Assembly: GCF_000336635.1 (NCBI RefSeq)
Contig: NZ_AOLY01000002.1
Coordinates: 237-64,236 of the forward strand
Origin: Haloarcula japonica DSM 6131
GTDB taxonomy: Archaea > Halobacteriota > Halobacteria > Halobacteriales > Haloarculaceae
Direction: 5' to 3'
Length of the DNA: 64,000 nucleotides
Shown here: in pieces, positions 8,671 to 17,912 of the stretch
Layout of the letters: every line of letters begins with the position of its first letter
Position numbering within the stretch: the first letter of the stretch is position 1
Program-made: the position numbers and the translations under genes
The notes under the pieces: model-generated
The model's input: the letters and a program-made list of their open reading frames with translations, nothing else
The model's database searches: none
What the model was told of the DNA's origin: nothing

Positions 8671-9681
8671 TCAAGGGGTCAGTCGCTCGACGGCGATCCA
8701 CTCGATGTCGCCGTCACCGCCGTCCGTCGTGAGCGCGAACACCATCGTCTTCCGGACACCGTGGGCGAGCCGCACGTCCAGTGCGAGGTCCCGCGGTTCG
8801 AACCGGTGGTCGTGCGGCAACACCCGGACCAGTAGCTCCGAGTGCCCGAGGTTTTCGGCACTTTCGACGTCGGCGTAGGTCCGGAAGTCAGCGCCGAATT
8901 TGAAGCCGGTCTTCGGCGCGACGCCGCTTGCTCGCAGGGCCGCATAGACGGTCAGTCGGCGGTCGAAGCGGTCGCCCTCGACCTCGCGGCCCCGCTCGAC
9001 AACAGCGTCAGCCCCGCCATCCACCGTGAGCAGCCCTTCCTGTGTGAGATACGCAGCCTCTACGAGCGAGAGTTGAACCGCGCCCTCGTCGCCGAGTTGC
9101 TGCCCGTAGAACGCCTGATCGTACAGCTCCGCCGGCGGTTCCCAACACACCACCCGCTCCCCGAGCAGTTCACCCGCCGTCGCTGGGACAGCAGCGTCAC
9201 TGGTCCCGGAGACGTCACGCCGGTCGATGTCGAGGTAGGTGACCTCGCTCTCCTCGTCGACGACCGCCAGCACACAGTCGCCCAGATCAGTGGCCACAAC
9301 TGTGTCACGCTCACCAACTATCCTGACGCGATAGGCTACCTCGTTGTCCCACGGCCCCTTCCCACGCGGGTAGACCACGAAGTCCGCGCCTGCGGCGTCG
9401 TCGACCCATCCCTCGCGGGCCGGTGTGAGGTAGAAACCGCGATCACGAAGGTCTTTGTAGACGGCGAAGTCCACCTCGGAAACGGCCGCAGACCCGAGGA
9501 ACGCCCGGAAGTCCATGCCGTCGATGCTCTCGATGTCCCCGCGATAGAGGAGGTGTGCGGCCTCCACCGGTGCCAGGTCGATATCGCCGTTGCGGACTTT
9601 CCCGTACCCGCGAGAGTCGTAAAACCGCTCGCGCGCCTCGTAGCCGGCCCGCACGACATCGCCGTCGAGCGTCAGTTCCAT
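8671..9681 (-). CDS. endA: tRNA-splicing endonuclease
   Basis: 336 aa, about twice the single-domain EndA length, i.e. the tandem-repeat form that works as a homodimer. It cuts bulge-helix-bulge introns in tRNA and processes pre-rRNA. The C-terminal half carries the catalytic triad: Tyr in ADFRTYADVE (about 268), His in NLGHSELLVRV (about 279) and Lys in HGVRKTMVFAL (about 310). The N-terminal half keeps the fold (DFAVYKDLRDRGFYL) but lacks a complete triad. ATG at 9681 gives MELTLDGDVV, the usual start. Next to trpS: in haloarchaea, intron-containing tRNA-Trp is a well known EndA substrate. Confidence 0.94.
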   Translation of the reverse strand: MELTLDGDVVRAGYEARERFYDSRGYGKVRNGDIDLAPVEAAHLLYRGDIESIDGMDFRAFLGSAAVSEVDFAVYKDLRDRGFYLTPAREGWVDDAAGADFVVYPRGKGPWDNEVAYRVRIVGERDTVVATDLGDCVLAVVDEESEVTYLDIDRRDVSGTSDAAVPATAGELLGERVVCWEPPAELYDQAFYGQQLGDEGAVQLSLVEAAYLTQEGLLTVDGGADAVVERGREVEGDRFDRRLTVYAALRASGVAPKTGFKFGADFRTYADVESAENLGHSELLVRVLPHDHRFEPRDLALDVRLAHGVRKTMVFALTTDGGDGDIEWIAVERLTP

Positions 9682-9763
9682 GCTCTGACGTGGCCCCCGC
9701 GGCGACAAAGCCCCTGCGGGTCCGAACCGGGAGCGAAGTCGGACGGGGGCGGAGAGTCAGTGC

Positions 9764-10486
9764 TCACTCCCGTTCTGTACAAGAACGGTCCAGACACCGC
9801 GTCCCGCCAGCGGTTTCGAACAGCGGTAGGCCGCAGTCACAGTCGCCGACGACCACGCCGGACGGTATCGAGAAGCCGGTGTCACAGTCGGGATAGTGTT
9901 CACAGCCGGCGAGCAGGCCGCCACGGCGGAGAATCAGCAGGTCGCCGTCACAGTGGGGACAGTCCCACTCGCGGTCAAAAGCCGCGGTGACGGCATCATC
10001 GAGCGAGTCACACTCTCGGTCGAGACACAGTTCGAAGGCTCGGCCGCGTTCGACACGAAGCGTCGGGAGTCCGCAGTCGTCACAGCGGCCGCCAGTGACC
10101 GCGGCATCGCTCGGAATCCCATAGGCGGCGTCACAGCCGGTACAGGTGACTTCACTCCGGGCCCGGACCAGCGTTCCGGCGCAGTCGGGGCAGTCACGCA
10201 CCGGGACACCGGCGTTCGAGGCCGGATAGCGGGCACTGCCGTGTTCCTCGTGGGTGACCACCCGGAGGAGTTCGTCGCCGTCGCGGGCGGTCACCGCCCC
10301 GTCGTCGATGGTGACACTTTCAGCGCGTGTAAGCCATGCAATCGGCTGATACCCCGCGGCATCGTGGACCAAGACGGTGTTGTCGGGCTTGATCACCACG
10401 AGCACGTCGCCGCGCTGTTCCCGCTCGCGCGTTCCCTCGAAAACGGTCGTACACTCGCCGGCCATCACACGGATTCCGTCATGCAT
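9764..10486 (-). CDS. NucS-type N-terminal domain fused to four zinc ribbons
   Basis: 240 aa. Residues about 8-85 resemble the N-terminal domain of NucS/EndoMS encoded at 43942-44661: both have a G-x-CTxxxEG block, a KPDxxxLVH block (IKPDNTVLVHDAAGYQPIAW here) and a DDGxxxxR block. The RecB-like nuclease domain is absent. Instead there are four C4 zinc-ribbon units, roughly CPDC..CTGC, CDDC..CLDREC, CPHC..CEHYPDC and CDC..CLDRSC, like those at the C-terminus of bacterial topoisomerase I. I infer a DNA-binding, probably non-catalytic protein. It lies 82 nt upstream of endA on the same strand. The ATG at 10486 is used; a second Met lies eight codons in. Confidence 0.8.
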   Translation of the reverse strand: MHDGIRVMAGECTTVFEGTREREQRGDVLVVIKPDNTVLVHDAAGYQPIAWLTRAESVTIDDGAVTARDGDELLRVVTHEEHGSARYPASNAGVPVRDCPDCAGTLVRARSEVTCTGCDAAYGIPSDAAVTGGRCDDCGLPTLRVERGRAFELCLDRECDSLDDAVTAAFDREWDCPHCDGDLLILRRGGLLAGCEHYPDCDTGFSIPSGVVVGDCDCGLPLFETAGGTRCLDRSCTERE

Positions 10487-10726
10487 GGACCGGTCTGGTT
10501 ACGTACTGGTATTTGAACGTTCCCACGTGGACAGTTTTAGTTGTGTATTTGATATCTAAACTACGGTCTGAGACAGTAACAGATGGGGACGGTACAGCCG
10601 CCAATACGTCTGTCAGTTTGCAGAATTGCAACTGGAAAATCTAGGCTTATTAGCGTTATGGCCGTTAATTATCAACGTAGATAACACGGCGAGAAAGATT
10701 AAGGTGCGAATTATACGACCCTTGGT
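10487..10726. promoter_or_regulatory. AT-rich divergent promoter region
   Basis: 240 nt between the NucS-head gene and the transducer gene, clearly richer in A/T than the neighbours. A TATA-like AGATTAAGGTG (10694-10704) lies about 25-30 nt before the transducer ATG at 10727, so that gene may be leaderless. No RNA gene is recognised. Confidence 0.45.
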
Positions 10727-13700
10727 ATGGATCTGAAGATCAAGCTAATAGTTCTTCTTCTAACAATTTCGCTGGTACCGCTAGCCGGTGTCGGATTGCT
10801 ATCGGCCAACAGTATGGGAGAGCTGAATCAGGACGCCCAGACCCAGAGCGGGAACTACCTCCGGGGGGCGATGACCGATCAGCTGAACAACAGCGTCGAA
10901 GCGAGACAGGAAGGCATCCAGAACCAAGTGAACCAGCGCGAGGTCGACGTCCGGTCGCTGTCGGACTCCTCGACGATGGACAACTACCTGGCCGCACAGG
11001 ACGGCGAGATGGAGCTCGTCCAGGAGTCGAGCCAGCGCCAGCTCGGGTACACGTCCCTCCAGATGCGCACCAGCATCGACAACGCGATGCAGATGGTGCT
11101 GGAAAAGCAGTACGACGGCCGGGACTGGGAGGACCTCTCCTCCTCGGAACAGGAGCAAGTCAAACAGGAAGTCGAGGCGATGATCGGCGGGACGGCCGGG
11201 GACCAGACGCGTCCGGCAGGAACCATGTACGACTCGTTCCAGCCCGGCTACTTTGGTAATACGGGATACGCGTACATCACTGACAGCGATTCCAACGTCG
11301 TCGTCCACCACAGCCTCGACGACGGCCACAACCTCGTCGAGGACAGCGGCGGGACGCTGGTCGTCTTCGAGGATATCGAGACCGAAGTCGAGTCCAACCA
11401 GGCGATCCGCAACGGCGAGGAGTGGGGCATCGCCGAGTACGAGTGGGAGGATACGACCCAGGAGGGGAACCCCGAGATGACGAAGTTCATCGCCTACACC
11501 TACTACGAGCCCTTCGACTGGGTCATCGCCCCGAGCGTCTACTACTATGAGCTTCAGGAGACTGCGGTCAACGACGCCGAAAGCGAGATGGCGGATTCGT
11601 TCGAGCGGTACCTCTTGACGCGGACAGTCACCATCGGTGACGAGGAACACCTGGCGTATGAACACATCACGTTCGCGGGGCCGAATGGTGACGAAATCCT
11701 CCACGCTGACCGGACGGGCCGGAACGTGACGACCGGCTCGGACAGCTCGCAGTCATACGCCGATGCGGACTGGTTCACCGCCGCGAAGTCCGGGAGTCAG
11801 GGCGAGGCGTACTTCGGTGAGGTTCAGACTTCGGACGGCCATGAAACGCAGTATGTCTCCACGCCAGTCTACAGAAACGGGGAGTTCCGAGGCGTCGTCG
11901 CGGCACAGTTCAACTACTCGCTCATCACGGAGACGACGAACCGTGTGACAGTCGGTGAGAGCGGCTACCTCTACATCCTCAACGACCGCGGTGAGATAGT
12001 CAGCCATCCGGAGAGGGCCATGATCGAACAGCGAACGAACGTTCCGGAGGGCGAGTACGGTGCGGAGCTCGGGACAATCGCACAGAATCAGATGCTCGCC
12101 GGTGAGTCGGGGATGACAACCCATACGAAACAGGGCGAGGACGGGGAAAACGCAACGAGCTACGTCGGCTTCGCGCCGCTCGAACTCGGCGATAAGCAGT
12201 TCACCCTCGTCGCCACCGTCCCCGAACAGGACATCAACGAACCGATAGCGGCGCTGGGCGCAGCGCTACAGCGTACGACGGACTCCGCACAGACGCTCGT
12301 CATCGGGCTGTTCGGCCTCGCAGCGGTCGTGGTCTCGGTGACCGGATACGCCGCGGCCAGGTATATTTCGAGGCCGATCGAACAGATCCGCGACCGGGCG
12401 ATGGCGCTGTCGAAGGGCCAGTTCGACCAGACTGACGATATCTCGACCGGCGACGACGAGATCGGTGAGATGGTGACGGCCTTTGAGGAGATGCAGGCGA
12501 ACTTGAATCGGCAGGTCGACCAGATCGAATCCGTCAGTGACTCACTCAGAGAGGGGGATCTCGACGACGAGATCCAGACCGACATGCCCGGGAAGTTCGG
12601 TGAGATCATGGAGGGGCTCGAAGACGGAATGATCCAGCTCGGAGCGAGCTTCACCGAGATCAGCCGAGCGAGCCGGAACATCCGTGCCGGAGAGCTAAAC
12701 CAGGACCTCGACACCGACCTGCCCGGTGACTACGGCGAGGTCATGAACGAACTCAACTCCGGCCTCACGCAGCTTTCGGAGAGCTTCGAACAGCTCCGTG
12801 ACGTGAGCGCGGACCTCCGGGAGGGACACCTCGACCAGAACCTCGACACCGACCTGCCCGGGGCCTACGGCGACGTCCTCGCAAACATCGACGAAGGCCT
12901 CGACGCAGTCGACGAAAGTATCGCAAAGGTCCAGTCGATCGCACAGGACGTGAACGAGGCGAGCCAGGAAGTCGCAGCGAGTACAACCGAGATCGAGGAG
13001 GCGAGCCAGGAAGTCGCCAAGTCGGTCCAAGAGATATCGAGCGGGGCCGACACCCAGTCCGGCAACCTCCAAGAGGTCGCCAATGAGATGAACGACATGT
13101 CGGCGACCATCGAGGAGATAGCATCCTCGTCGGTCGACGTGGCCGACACAGCCCAGGAAGCGGCCAAGCGAGCGCAGATGGGAAGCGAACAGGCCGCCGA
13201 GGCGTCAACGGAGATCCAGGAGATCGAGGACGGCGCCGACGACGCGGTCGAGCAGGTCTCCGACCTCCAGACGGAGATGGAGGAGATCAGCGAAATCGTC
13301 GCGATGATCACCGACATCGCCGAACAGACGAACATGCTCGCACTGAACGCGTCTATCGAGGCCGCCCGGGCCGGTGAGGCCGGCGAAGGCTTCGCCGTTG
13401 TCGCCGACGAGATCAAGTCCCTCGCAGTGGAAGCCGGCGAGGCGACCGAGGAGGTCGAGTCGCTCATCACCGAGATACAGAACTCGACGGACGAGACGGT
13501 CGACGACATCGAAGCGATGCGCGACCAGGTCGAGAGCGGCGTCGAGACGACCGAGAACGCCATCGACCTGTTCGACGAAATCGCCGAGGTCGTCGACGAG
13601 GCCGAGAGCGGCGTCACGGAGATCAGCGACGCCACGGACGAGCAGGCCGCCACCACCGAGGAGGTTGTCGCGATGGTCGACGAGGTCAGCAGCGTCAGCG

Positions 13701-13915
13701 AGGAGACGGCCGCTGAGGCGAGTAACGTCTCGGCCGCCTCCGAGGAACAGTCGAGTTCGCTCACCAGCGTCTCCGAGAACGTCCGGTCGGTCGCCGGCCT
13801 CGCGGACGACCTTGAGGACCTGGTCGACGAATTCGAGGTCAGCGACGACACGGACGCGACCGAACAGGACTCAATGGACATCGGCGAGACCGGTCCGGCG
13901 GCTGTGGACGATTGA
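10727..13915 (+). CDS. Transducer (methyl-accepting chemotaxis protein) with poly-HAMP
   Basis: 1062 aa Htr-type receptor. Layout: transmembrane helix 1 at about 6-27; a large extracellular sensor of about 490 residues with two Cache-like parts ([20 protein letters not shown] near 180, and [20 protein letters not shown] near 412); transmembrane helix 2 at about 523-545; a HAMP domain; three exact 45-residue HAMP-like repeats starting at residues 601, 646 and 691 (each with REGxL/RAGEL and DxDLPGxYGEV); then a long signalling coiled coil whose hairpin tip carries [20 protein letters not shown] (about 865-885). It should modulate CheA activity in chemotaxis. The ligand is unknown; the Cache domains suggest a small extracellular molecule. 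Confidence 0.92.
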   Translation: MDLKIKLIVLLLTISLVPLAGVGLLSANSMGELNQDAQTQSGNYLRGAMTDQLNNSVEARQEGIQNQVNQREVDVRSLSDSSTMDNYLAAQDGEMELVQESSQRQLGYTSLQMRTSIDNAMQMVLEKQYDGRDWEDLSSSEQEQVKQEVEAMIGGTAGDQTRPAGTMYDSFQPGYFGNTGYAYITDSDSNVVVHHSLDDGHNLVEDSGGTLVVFEDIETEVESNQAIRNGEEWGIAEYEWEDTTQEGNPEMTKFIAYTYYEPFDWVIAPSVYYYELQETAVNDAESEMADSFERYLLTRTVTIGDEEHLAYEHITFAGPNGDEILHADRTGRNVTTGSDSSQSYADADWFTAAKSGSQGEAYFGEVQTSDGHETQYVSTPVYRNGEFRGVVAAQFNYSLITETTNRVTVGESGYLYILNDRGEIVSHPERAMIEQRTNVPEGEYGAELGTIAQNQMLAGESGMTTHTKQGEDGENATSYVGFAPLELGDKQFTLVATVPEQDINEPIAALGAALQRTTDSAQTLVIGLFGLAAVVVSVTGYAAARYISRPIEQIRDRAMALSKGQFDQTDDISTGDDEIGEMVTAFEEMQANLNRQVDQIESVSDSLREGDLDDEIQTDMPGKFGEIMEGLEDGMIQLGASFTEISRASRNIRAGELNQDLDTDLPGDYGEVMNELNSGLTQLSESFEQLRDVSADLREGHLDQNLDTDLPGAYGDVLANIDEGLDAVDESIAKVQSIAQDVNEASQEVAASTTEIEEASQEVAKSVQEISSGADTQSGNLQEVANEMNDMSATIEEIASSSVDVADTAQEAAKRAQMGSEQAAEASTEIQEIEDGADDAVEQVSDLQTEMEEISEIVAMITDIAEQTNMLALNASIEAARAGEAGEGFAVVADEIKSLAVEAGEATEEVESLITEIQNSTDETVDDIEAMRDQVESGVETTENAIDLFDEIAEVVDEAESGVTEISDATDEQAATTEEVVAMVDEVSSVSEETAAEASNVSAASEEQSSSLTSVSENVRSVAGLADDLEDLVDEFEVSDDTDATEQDSMDIGETGPAAVDD

Positions 13916-14044
13916 TTGACACGCGAACACGAAATCATCGCGTACGTCCGGGATTCACAATCGGCAGTTGCTGACAGCGACGGTATCGGCATATCGCTGC
14001 CGGAGTCGCAACAGCCAAACCAATCGCCGAGCGACAGGGAGGCA

Positions 14045-14701
14045 ATGAGCCAACCACCGGCGGCGGTCTGTTTCGATATGGACGGCGTGCTCGTCCAGTC
14101 CGAAGATCACTGGGTCCGCGCCCAGCGTGGGGAGATTCTCCCGACAGCCGCACCGAACGACGATATCCCTCTGTCCGCGATTACCGGTCGAAACTACCGA
14201 GAAGTGTATCCGGACCTCGACGCCGAGTACGACCTCGAAATCAGCCGAGAAGCATTCGAGGGACTGTTCGAGAAGCACGGCGAACGGATTTACGGCGAAG
14301 AAGCGACCTTCCTCGATGGGGCACACGAACTGCTCGACGATTTGCGGGACGCTGGCGTGGCGCTGGCGCTGACGACATCCGCGCCGTGGGCTTGGATCGA
14401 TGTGGCCGACAAGCGCTTCGATCTCCTCTCGAAGTTCGACGTCGCCATCAGCGCCGGCGACATCGACGGCCCCGGCAAGCCGGAGCCGGACATCTATGAG
14501 CGGGGTGCGGCAGAACTCGGCGTCGCGCCCGAGGACTGTTGGGCCGTCGAGGACTCCACCGCAGGCGCACGCGCCGCCGTCGCCGCCGGGATGACGACCA
14601 TCGGGTTCCGCGGCGACGGTGATGAGACTGACCTGTCGATGGTCCACGAGATCGCGGACGACGCCGCGTCGCTGCGACAGGTGCTGTTAGGCGGTGTGTA
14701 A
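14045..14701 (+). CDS. HAD superfamily phosphatase / beta-phosphoglucomutase-like
   Basis: 218 aa. Motif I is CFDMDGVLVQSEDHW (about residues 8-22) with the nucleophile Asp and the general acid two residues later; motif II ALTTSAP gives a Thr-Ser; motif III Lys lies in GPGKPEPDIYERGA; motif IV is the acidic EDSTAGARAAVAAGM. A helical cap lies between motif I and II, typical of subfamily I HADs that act on sugar phosphates, phosphoglycolate or similar. The exact substrate cannot be read. ATG at 14045 is preferred; the open frame extends to 13916 but that part is not conserved in character. Confidence 0.85.
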   Translation: MSQPPAAVCFDMDGVLVQSEDHWVRAQRGEILPTAAPNDDIPLSAITGRNYREVYPDLDAEYDLEISREAFEGLFEKHGERIYGEEATFLDGAHELLDDLRDAGVALALTTSAPWAWIDVADKRFDLLSKFDVAISAGDIDGPGKPEPDIYERGAAELGVAPEDCWAVEDSTAGARAAVAAGMTTIGFRGDGDETDLSMVHEIADDAASLRQVLLGGV

Positions 14702-14909
14702 CAGCCGAGTAGAGTGTCTTTGAAGCGGTGTTTGAGAAATGCCAGAAGTCAGAAGCGGTGGGAAATAGCGAACCGATACGGAACTGAACCAGAGACCGAA
14801 GGACGATACCGGACGGGTGTTAGTACGGTGAGCAGAGATGCAAGGGCCACGAAACCAGAAAACTGCGTGCCGGAAATGCCAGCATGGAGGGGAGGAAGTC
14901 CCGGCCAGG
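14702..14909. other. Convergent spacer after HAD gene
   Basis: 208 nt between convergent genes. It has a short direct repeat GAAGCGGTG (14725-14733 and 14752-14760 approximately). No gene is supported. Confidence 0.3.
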
Positions 14910-15149
14910 TCAGGCGGGATCACCGTATCCTCGGCCCGCCAGCAGGCCGAAGACGTTGAGGGCAACGACACCCACGAAGACGAGGAAGCTCTGGCTGTCC
15001 AGTCCGCCCAGCAGCAGCGGCGGGTACGCCAGTGGCGTGACGATAGCCAGCCAGAACGCGATGAACTGTAGGGGACGAGTGAGTGATCGGAGGGCGACGC
15101 TACTGTGGGCGGCTTCCATCGGGGAACGAAAGGGCGATGCACTGGACAT
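14910..15149 (-). CDS. Small haloarchaeal membrane protein
   Basis: 79 aa with two clear hydrophobic segments: FIAFWLAIVTPLAYPPLLLG (about 29-48) and FLVFVGVVALNVFGLLAG (about 55-72), ending GYGDPA. It resembles short two-helix proteins of unknown function seen in many haloarchaea. A TATA element (GTTTATAT on the minus strand, 15189-15196) lies about 43 nt before the ATG at 15149. An internal ATG at 15119 (MEAAHSSV) is an alternative start. It is convergent with the HAD gene and downstream of the Hel308-type helicase on the same strand. Confidence 0.7.
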   Translation of the reverse strand: MSSASPFRSPMEAAHSSVALRSLTRPLQFIAFWLAIVTPLAYPPLLLGGLDSQSFLVFVGVVALNVFGLLAGRGYGDPA

Positions 15150-15354
15150 GGTGGGCTTCCTCAGTTCTTCGTAAGGACCCAGACCCCCATATAAACGCCA
15201 GACCCTTGGGGAGAATTCGAACTCTTTTCGGAATATTAACCGGAGTTCAGCACCTTTCAGCGATATTTCACGGAGCGGTATAACGATTCGAGAAGTATTT
15301 ATAAATTTTATCGGGCATTTTGAGAGTGTTTCAGAGCAACAGCCGAAGCGGCAG
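15150..15354. other. AT-rich spacer between helicase and small membrane protein
   Basis: Contains the TATA box of the small membrane protein at 15189-15196 and a second AT-rich core TATTTATAAATTTTATC at 15294-15310, just past the helicase stop. The latter could be a promoter on either strand or part of the helicase terminator; I cannot tell which. Confidence 0.35.
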
Positions 15355-17754
15355 TTACCGAACGAGAACGGACCGGGTTTCGGTAATCGTCGGGAGCGGC
15401 AGCGCGGGGAACGCGACTTCGACAGTGAAAGTGAGTTCGTCCGCGTCCGCGCCGAAGACAGCGACCGGAAGCGTGGCTTCGCCGAGATACGACGGCTTGG
15501 CGGTCATCTCACGCCCGTTGACCGTGACTCGCAGGCCCGCCCGGGCGCTCCCGCCGGTGTTTTCCACCGTTACCTCCCGCATGTCGTTGTCGCCGGGGGC
15601 GATTGTCTCGGGGAAATCGCCCCAGTCGATGGAGACGACGGGGAGGTCCCGCGCGTTCGCGAGCACCTGTTCCGCGACGCCCTCGGAGAGCCCCGCACGG
15701 ACGAGGCCGTCCTCGCCGGCTTCGACCACATCGGCGGGCGACGTGAGTCCCGCTGCAGCGAGTTTCCCTGCGCGGCCGCTGCCGACGCCATCGATAGCCG
15801 TCAGCCCCACCGCATCGGCGCTGATACCGTGTTCGACGCGGGCCTCGACCCGGCAGGCCAGATTCGCGTAGCGTGCCGGCCCGAGCGTGTCGACGAACTC
15901 CCGCATCGCGGCTAGCAGGCGAAGGGCGTTCTGGCGGATGACCCACGCGTCGCTTTTCAGTTCCGTCGGCGTCGTCCCGGTCATGCCCGAGCGGAGGATG
16001 GCCAGTACCTTCCGCTGGCCGGCGTCGAGGCTGTCGTCGACGCTGTCTCCCAGGACCGCGTGAACCGCATCCTCCTCGTCGGAGCGGGCGCTGACGCTGT
16101 CGAACTCGGTTGCGCCGGCCACCGCCGTCAGCAGGTCGTCCGCATCAACGGAGACAGCCGAGTCGGGGTCCGCGGCGTCCTGACACCGTTCGGCGACGTC
16201 CGCGAACCGGCGGGCGGTCGACAGCCGAAGGTAGAATTTCGAGGCCAGTTGGCCGAGCCGCGTCGGCTCGACGTTGAGGCCGTCCTGCTCGACGAAGCCC
16301 TCGTCGACGAGCGCCGAGAGCGTGTCGCTGACCCTGTTTCGGAGGTCGCTGCCGGCGTCGTACTCGTCGGGAGCCGACTGCGAGCGGGCGTAGTAAAACG
16401 TCGTCGCGAGCCAGTCCATCACGTCGTCCACGTCGTCGATAGTCCCGAGCGCGATTTCGGCGTTCAGGTGGGCGTCGAGTTCCGCCGCCAGCCGTGACTC
16501 TATCTCCTTCCCGTCCCGGAGCAGGCGGCGGTACTTGTCGGCGTCCGAGCGGTCACAGACGACCCAGGCGTAGCCCATGTCGTCATAGCCGGGCCGGCCC
16601 GCGCGGCCGAGCATCTGGAGCACGTCGAGCGGGCTCATGTCGACCTCGCCTTCGAGCGGGTCGTGGAGTTTGGTGTCGCGAATGACGACACAGCGGGCGG
16701 GGAGGTTCACGCCCCAGGCCAGCGTCGAGGTCGAGAAAAGGAGCTGAATCTTGCCCTCTTTGAACCACTGCTCGACTTTGTTCTTGTCCTCCCGTGCGAG
16801 GCCGGCGTGGTGAAAGCCCACGCCGTCCAGCACGGACTGGCGGAGCGTGTCGTTCGAGAGGTCGGCGGCGTCGTTGTGGAAGTCGTAGTCCCCGCGTGCG
16901 CCCATGGGGATGTCGCGCTCGGTGATCTCGTCGCGGGCCTTCTTTGCGGCCTGCACCGTGTCCTGGCGGGAGGAGACGAACACGAGCGCCTGGCCCTCCT
17001 CGCGGATGTGTGGCTCGGTGAGGTCGAGCGCCCGGTAGAGCCGCCGGTACTTGTCGGCGAAGGCGTTCTCGCCGTGGGAGTAGGTCTTCACGTCGGCGTT
17101 GAGCGGCACCGGACGGTACTTTTCGCCGAAAGCGAACGTGGTTTCATCCGGCGCGTCGAGCCAGTCGGCCACGTCGTCGATGTTCGGCATTGTCGCCGAC
17201 AGCGCCACGACGCGCGGGTCACAGAGCCGGCGGAGCCGCGAGACGGTGACTTCGAGCACCGCCCCCCGACGGTCCGAGTCCAGCAGGTGGACCTCGTCGA
17301 TGACACAGCAGTCCACGTCGGTGATGAACGAATAGCGGCTGGTTTCGTGTTTCCGGGTGGCTGAGTCGGCTTTCTCCGGCGTCATCACGAGGATATCGGC
17401 CCGCTCGGCCCGGCGGGGATTGAGGTCCCGCTCACCGGTGACGACGTAGACGGAGTAGCCCAGGTCTTCGAACCGCTCCCACTCGCTTTCCTTTTCGTTT
17501 GTGAGCGCGCGCAACGGTGCGAGAAAGAGCGCGGTCCCGTCCTCGGCGAGCGTCTTGCAGATGGCCAGTTCGGCCAGCGCGGTCTTCCCGCTGGCCGTCG
17601 GCGCGCTGACGACGACGTTGTCGTCGCGGTTCAGCAGGGCCGGCAGGGCCGCCGACTGCATCCGGTTGAACTCCTCGAAGGGGAAGGCGTCGGCGAATTC
17701 GGGGAGCACCTCCGCGACCGCCACAGTCGGTTCGCTGTCGGTTCGGGATGACAC
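15355..17754 (-). CDS. hel308: Hel308-type Ski2-like DNA helicase with beta-rich C-terminal tail
   Basis: 799 aa superfamily 2 helicase. Motif I SAPTASGKTALAEL is at residues 50-63, motif II DEVH near 150, motif III ALSATMPN near 187, and motif VI QMLGRAGRPGYD near 385. A winged helix and ratchet region follow, then a helix-hairpin-helix (AIDGVGSGRAGKLAAAGL, about 650-668). Hel308 proteins unwind lagging-strand DNA at stalled forks. After about residue 705 there is an extra ~95-residue segment (ITVENTGG-like pattern VTVENTGGSARAGLRVTVNG, ending TETRSVLVR) that looks like an immunoglobulin-like CARDB fold. I use the GTG at 17754; the in-frame ATG at 17826 would add 24 Cys/Pro-rich residues. 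Confidence 0.88.
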   Translation of the reverse strand: MSSRTDSEPTVAVAEVLPEFADAFPFEEFNRMQSAALPALLNRDDNVVVSAPTASGKTALAELAICKTLAEDGTALFLAPLRALTNEKESEWERFEDLGYSVYVVTGERDLNPRRAERADILVMTPEKADSATRKHETSRYSFITDVDCCVIDEVHLLDSDRRGAVLEVTVSRLRRLCDPRVVALSATMPNIDDVADWLDAPDETTFAFGEKYRPVPLNADVKTYSHGENAFADKYRRLYRALDLTEPHIREEGQALVFVSSRQDTVQAAKKARDEITERDIPMGARGDYDFHNDAADLSNDTLRQSVLDGVGFHHAGLAREDKNKVEQWFKEGKIQLLFSTSTLAWGVNLPARCVVIRDTKLHDPLEGEVDMSPLDVLQMLGRAGRPGYDDMGYAWVVCDRSDADKYRRLLRDGKEIESRLAAELDAHLNAEIALGTIDDVDDVMDWLATTFYYARSQSAPDEYDAGSDLRNRVSDTLSALVDEGFVEQDGLNVEPTRLGQLASKFYLRLSTARRFADVAERCQDAADPDSAVSVDADDLLTAVAGATEFDSVSARSDEEDAVHAVLGDSVDDSLDAGQRKVLAILRSGMTGTTPTELKSDAWVIRQNALRLLAAMREFVDTLGPARYANLACRVEARVEHGISADAVGLTAIDGVGSGRAGKLAAAGLTSPADVVEAGEDGLVRAGLSEGVAEQVLANARDLPVVSIDWGDFPETIAPGDNDMREVTVENTGGSARAGLRVTVNGREMTAKPSYLGEATLPVAVFGADADELTFTVEVAFPALPLPTITETRSVLVR

Positions 17755-17912
17755 GTCACAGTCGCAGTTCCGCGACGGCAAAGGCGTTTCTATGGGGGAG
17801 CGACAGTGTGTGAGAAGCGGATGCATTCTCTGGCTTCGCTGTGCGGTTCATCAGTGTGAGTGTCCAACAGACCTGGCAAAAAATTAACTCAGCCGGCTGA
17901 TAGTGCGCAGGT

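Noticed and set aside
13916-14044. 43-residue N-terminal extension of the HAD phosphatase
   Set aside because: It follows directly after the transducer stop and has no fold pattern; the HAD motif I sits at the expected distance from the ATG at 14045.
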